Assembly: GCA_022792335.1 (NCBI GenBank)
Contig: JAAWAV010000010.1
Coordinates: 1 to 64,000 of the forward strand
DNA length: 64,000 nt
DNA from: Lachnospiraceae bacterium
GTDB lineage: Bacteria > Bacillota > Clostridia > Lachnospirales > Lachnospiraceae
Direction: 5' to 3'
In this document: in pieces, positions 62,653 to 64,000 of the stretch
How positions within the stretch are numbered: the stretch's first letter is position 1
Layout: each line of letters opens with the position of its first letter
Program-made: the position numbers and the translations under genes
The notes under the pieces: model-generated
Told to the model about the DNA's origin: nothing
Database searches by the model: none
The model's input: only the letters and a program-made list of their open reading frames with translations

Positions 62653-63336
62653 ATGGGAGTACCGAATTTACCGGAGGAATACGATCAGCTTGACCAGTGG
62701 AAAACGCTGATGTTTCTTTACAATGCGGCTCTTCAGGAAGTCCAGACACGGATCAATGTGTTGAGCGATGAATTTCACCATATCAATCATTACAATCCGA
62801 TTGAACATGTAAAAGCCAGGATTAAGGCGCCGGAGAGTATTGTGAAAAAGTTAAAGCGCCTGGGTTTTGAGGCGACCATAGACAATATGTATCGGGAGCT
62901 TCATGATATTGCAGGGATTCGTATTATCTGCTCCTTTACATCAGACATTTATTATCTGGCGGATGCGATTTCCAGACAGGACGATGTAAAAGTCGAGATG
63001 GTGAAAGATTACATTGCAAATCCCAAGCCCAACGGCTATCGCAGCTATCATATGGTAGTGGTGGTGCCGATTTATCTGTCCAGCGGGCTGGTGCAGATGC
63101 GGGTGGAGATTCAGATCCGTACCATTGCGATGGATTTCTGGGCCAGCCTGGAACATAAAATTCATTACAAATTTGAAGGGGCGGCTCCGGAACATATGCG
63201 GGAAAATTTAAAAGAATGCGCCGATATGGCGGCAGTTCTGGATGAACGGATGCTGGCTCTCAATGAATCCCTGCAAAAAGCGGGAGAGAAAAAGGGGTTT
63301 GGAAACAGAAGTTCCAAATCTACCCGGATGGCGTGA
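62653..63336 (+). CDS. Small alarmone synthetase (GTP pyrophosphokinase family)
   Basis: 227 aa. RelA/SpoT synthetase domain without hydrolase, TGS or ACT domains: RIKAPESIVKKLKRLG (ATP binding), DIAGIRIICSF, the G-loop KDYIANPKPNGYRSYHMVV and VEIQIRTIAMDFWASLEHKIHYK (catalytic Glu-x-Gln). RelQ/RelP-type enzymes make (p)ppGpp from ATP and GDP/GTP. It follows the S1 gene by 22 bases and is probably cotranscribed. Confidence 0.93.
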   Translation: MGVPNLPEEYDQLDQWKTLMFLYNAALQEVQTRINVLSDEFHHINHYNPIEHVKARIKAPESIVKKLKRLGFEATIDNMYRELHDIAGIRIICSFTSDIYYLADAISRQDDVKVEMVKDYIANPKPNGYRSYHMVVVVPIYLSSGLVQMRVEIQIRTIAMDFWASLEHKIHYKFEGAAPEHMRENLKECADMAAVLDERMLALNESLQKAGEKKGFGNRSSKSTRMA

Positions 63337-63360
63337 AAAACACGCTGGAAAGAGGAGAAA

Positions 63361-64000
63361 ATGAACGGATTGAGCGTATGGATTGCAGGAGCAAAAGGCC
63401 AGCTTGGCTCTGCTATTTATGAGATCCTGCAAAGCGAAGAAGGGGTCAGAGTTCTGACTACGGATCTGGACGTGGATGTGGCCAGGCTGGAAGATGTGAT
63501 TTCTTTTGCTGATGAGAATCGGCCGGATGTGGTGCTTAACTGTGCCGGGATGACAGACTTGGCCAAATGTGAGCGGAATGAGGAGAAGGCTTACCGGGTC
63601 AATGCACTGGGAGCGAGAAATCTCTCCGTTGCGGCCAGGCGGATTGAGGCAAAGCTTATCCATATTTCTACCGACGATGTTTTCGACGGTACGGCGAAGT
63701 GTCCGCTGACGGAGTTTGACCGGGTGAACCCTCTGACGGTATACGGGAAGTCCAAACTGGCTGGAGAAACTTTTGTCCGGGAGCTGGCGCCCAGGCATAT
63801 GATAGTGAGAAGTTCCTGGATTTACGGAAAGACAAAAAATAATTTTGTCAGTTATATTCTGGAAGAACTTTTGACAGAGGATACGATTTATGTTCCGGTG
63901 GATCAGATCAGTACGCCTACCAGCGCCGTCGATCTGGCGAAGTTTATTGTGAAACTGATTGATTCCAATGAATATGGGATTTATCATGCATCCTGTGAGG
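63361..64000 (+). CDS. RmlD-type NAD(P)-dependent sugar-nucleotide reductase, 3' truncated by window
   Basis: Begins at ATG 63361 (GAGGAG upstream) and stays open to the window end, at least 213 codons. Rossmann start WIAGAKGQLGSAIYE (GxxGxxG), ISTDDVFDG, and the catalytic YGKSK with Tyr and Lys; RSSWIYG is typical of dTDP-4-dehydrorhamnose reductase. It would make dTDP-L-rhamnose, or act on a related sugar. No other rml genes are in view. Confidence 0.85.
   Translation, partial: MNGLSVWIAGAKGQLGSAIYEILQSEEGVRVLTTDLDVDVARLEDVISFADENRPDVVLNCAGMTDLAKCERNEEKAYRVNALGARNLSVAARRIEAKLIHISTDDVFDGTAKCPLTEFDRVNPLTVYGKSKLAGETFVRELAPRHMIVRSSWIYGKTKNNFVSYILEELLTEDTIYVPVDQISTPTSAVDLAKFIVKLIDSNEYGIYHASCE

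Noticed and set aside
63208-63987. 259-aa minus-strand frame at the window end
   Set aside because: Antisense to the clear rmlD-type gene that stays open to the window edge.

Overview
The window looks like a stretch of chromosome from an anaerobic, gut-type Firmicute of the Lachnospiraceae (Clostridium cluster XIVa). This is an inference. It rests on the gene families (gatCAB amidotransferase, three VanW/G5 proteins, the TlpA / small CxxC / polyferredoxin triad, a B12-binding DUF4080 radical SAM protein, FtsX-type export systems), on strong AGGAGG-type ribosome binding sites and TTGACA/TATAAT promoters, and on the moderate GC content. Genes are tightly packed, with many ATGA or longer start/stop overlaps. 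I saw no rRNA, tRNA or CRISPR array.

Layout. Positions 1-350 hold the end of an integrated element: the C-terminal part of a Tn916-type tyrosine recombinase carrying a late nonsense codon, then a terminator. Next come an Hsp20 gene with a CIRCE-like operator and a six-gene run (1299-5505): TlpA lipoprotein, 47-aa CxxC protein, membrane polyferredoxin, radical SAM protein and endonuclease III. A 35-aa membrane peptide and three tandem VanW paralogues (5723-11460) follow. Then comes an overlapping operon of an AIR-synthase-like half protein, Lrp regulator, aminotransferase and TrmL (11554-14307). M24 peptidase and threonine aldolase are divergent. A GntR/YtrA-type regulator with its ABC transporter has a 31-bp operator (16901-18863). 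A second endonuclease III, an orphan RelB/DinJ antitoxin-like protein, PTS IIA and EI, a two-component system and an ABC exporter follow (19086-27699), then gatCAB (28901-32183).

From 32879 to 42351 lies a divergent sugar locus: on the minus strand a ribose-type ABC importer, two metallo-beta-lactamase-fold hydrolases (one clearly UlaG-like) and a cytosolic propeller protein; on the plus strand an FGGY kinase and a DeoR regulator. Together they suggest import, phosphorylation and lactone opening of an ascorbate-like or other sugar acid. After this come a BlaI/M56 regulatory pair, a CNNM/CorC membrane protein, a HAD phosphatase, an ABC exporter with a very long coiled coil (47176-51498) and a short Na/Pi transporter.

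An AT-rich island (about 52.5-56.0 kb) carries a single-polypeptide type IIL (MmeI-like) restriction-modification enzyme and, beside it, a 202-bp near-continuous hairpin. A MacAB-like export operon with two adaptor proteins follows on the minus strand. The window closes with an S1-domain protein, a small alarmone synthetase and a truncated rmlD-type reductase.

The most unusual signals are non-coding or architectural: a dispersed palindrome family sharing ACCGTCGnnnGnCAAGnnCA (three loci), the 202-bp hairpin, helically phased TTTAAG boxes before the two-component-linked ABC operon, an adaptor with a duplicated inserted domain, and the hybrid ABC/kinase/UlaG sugar locus.
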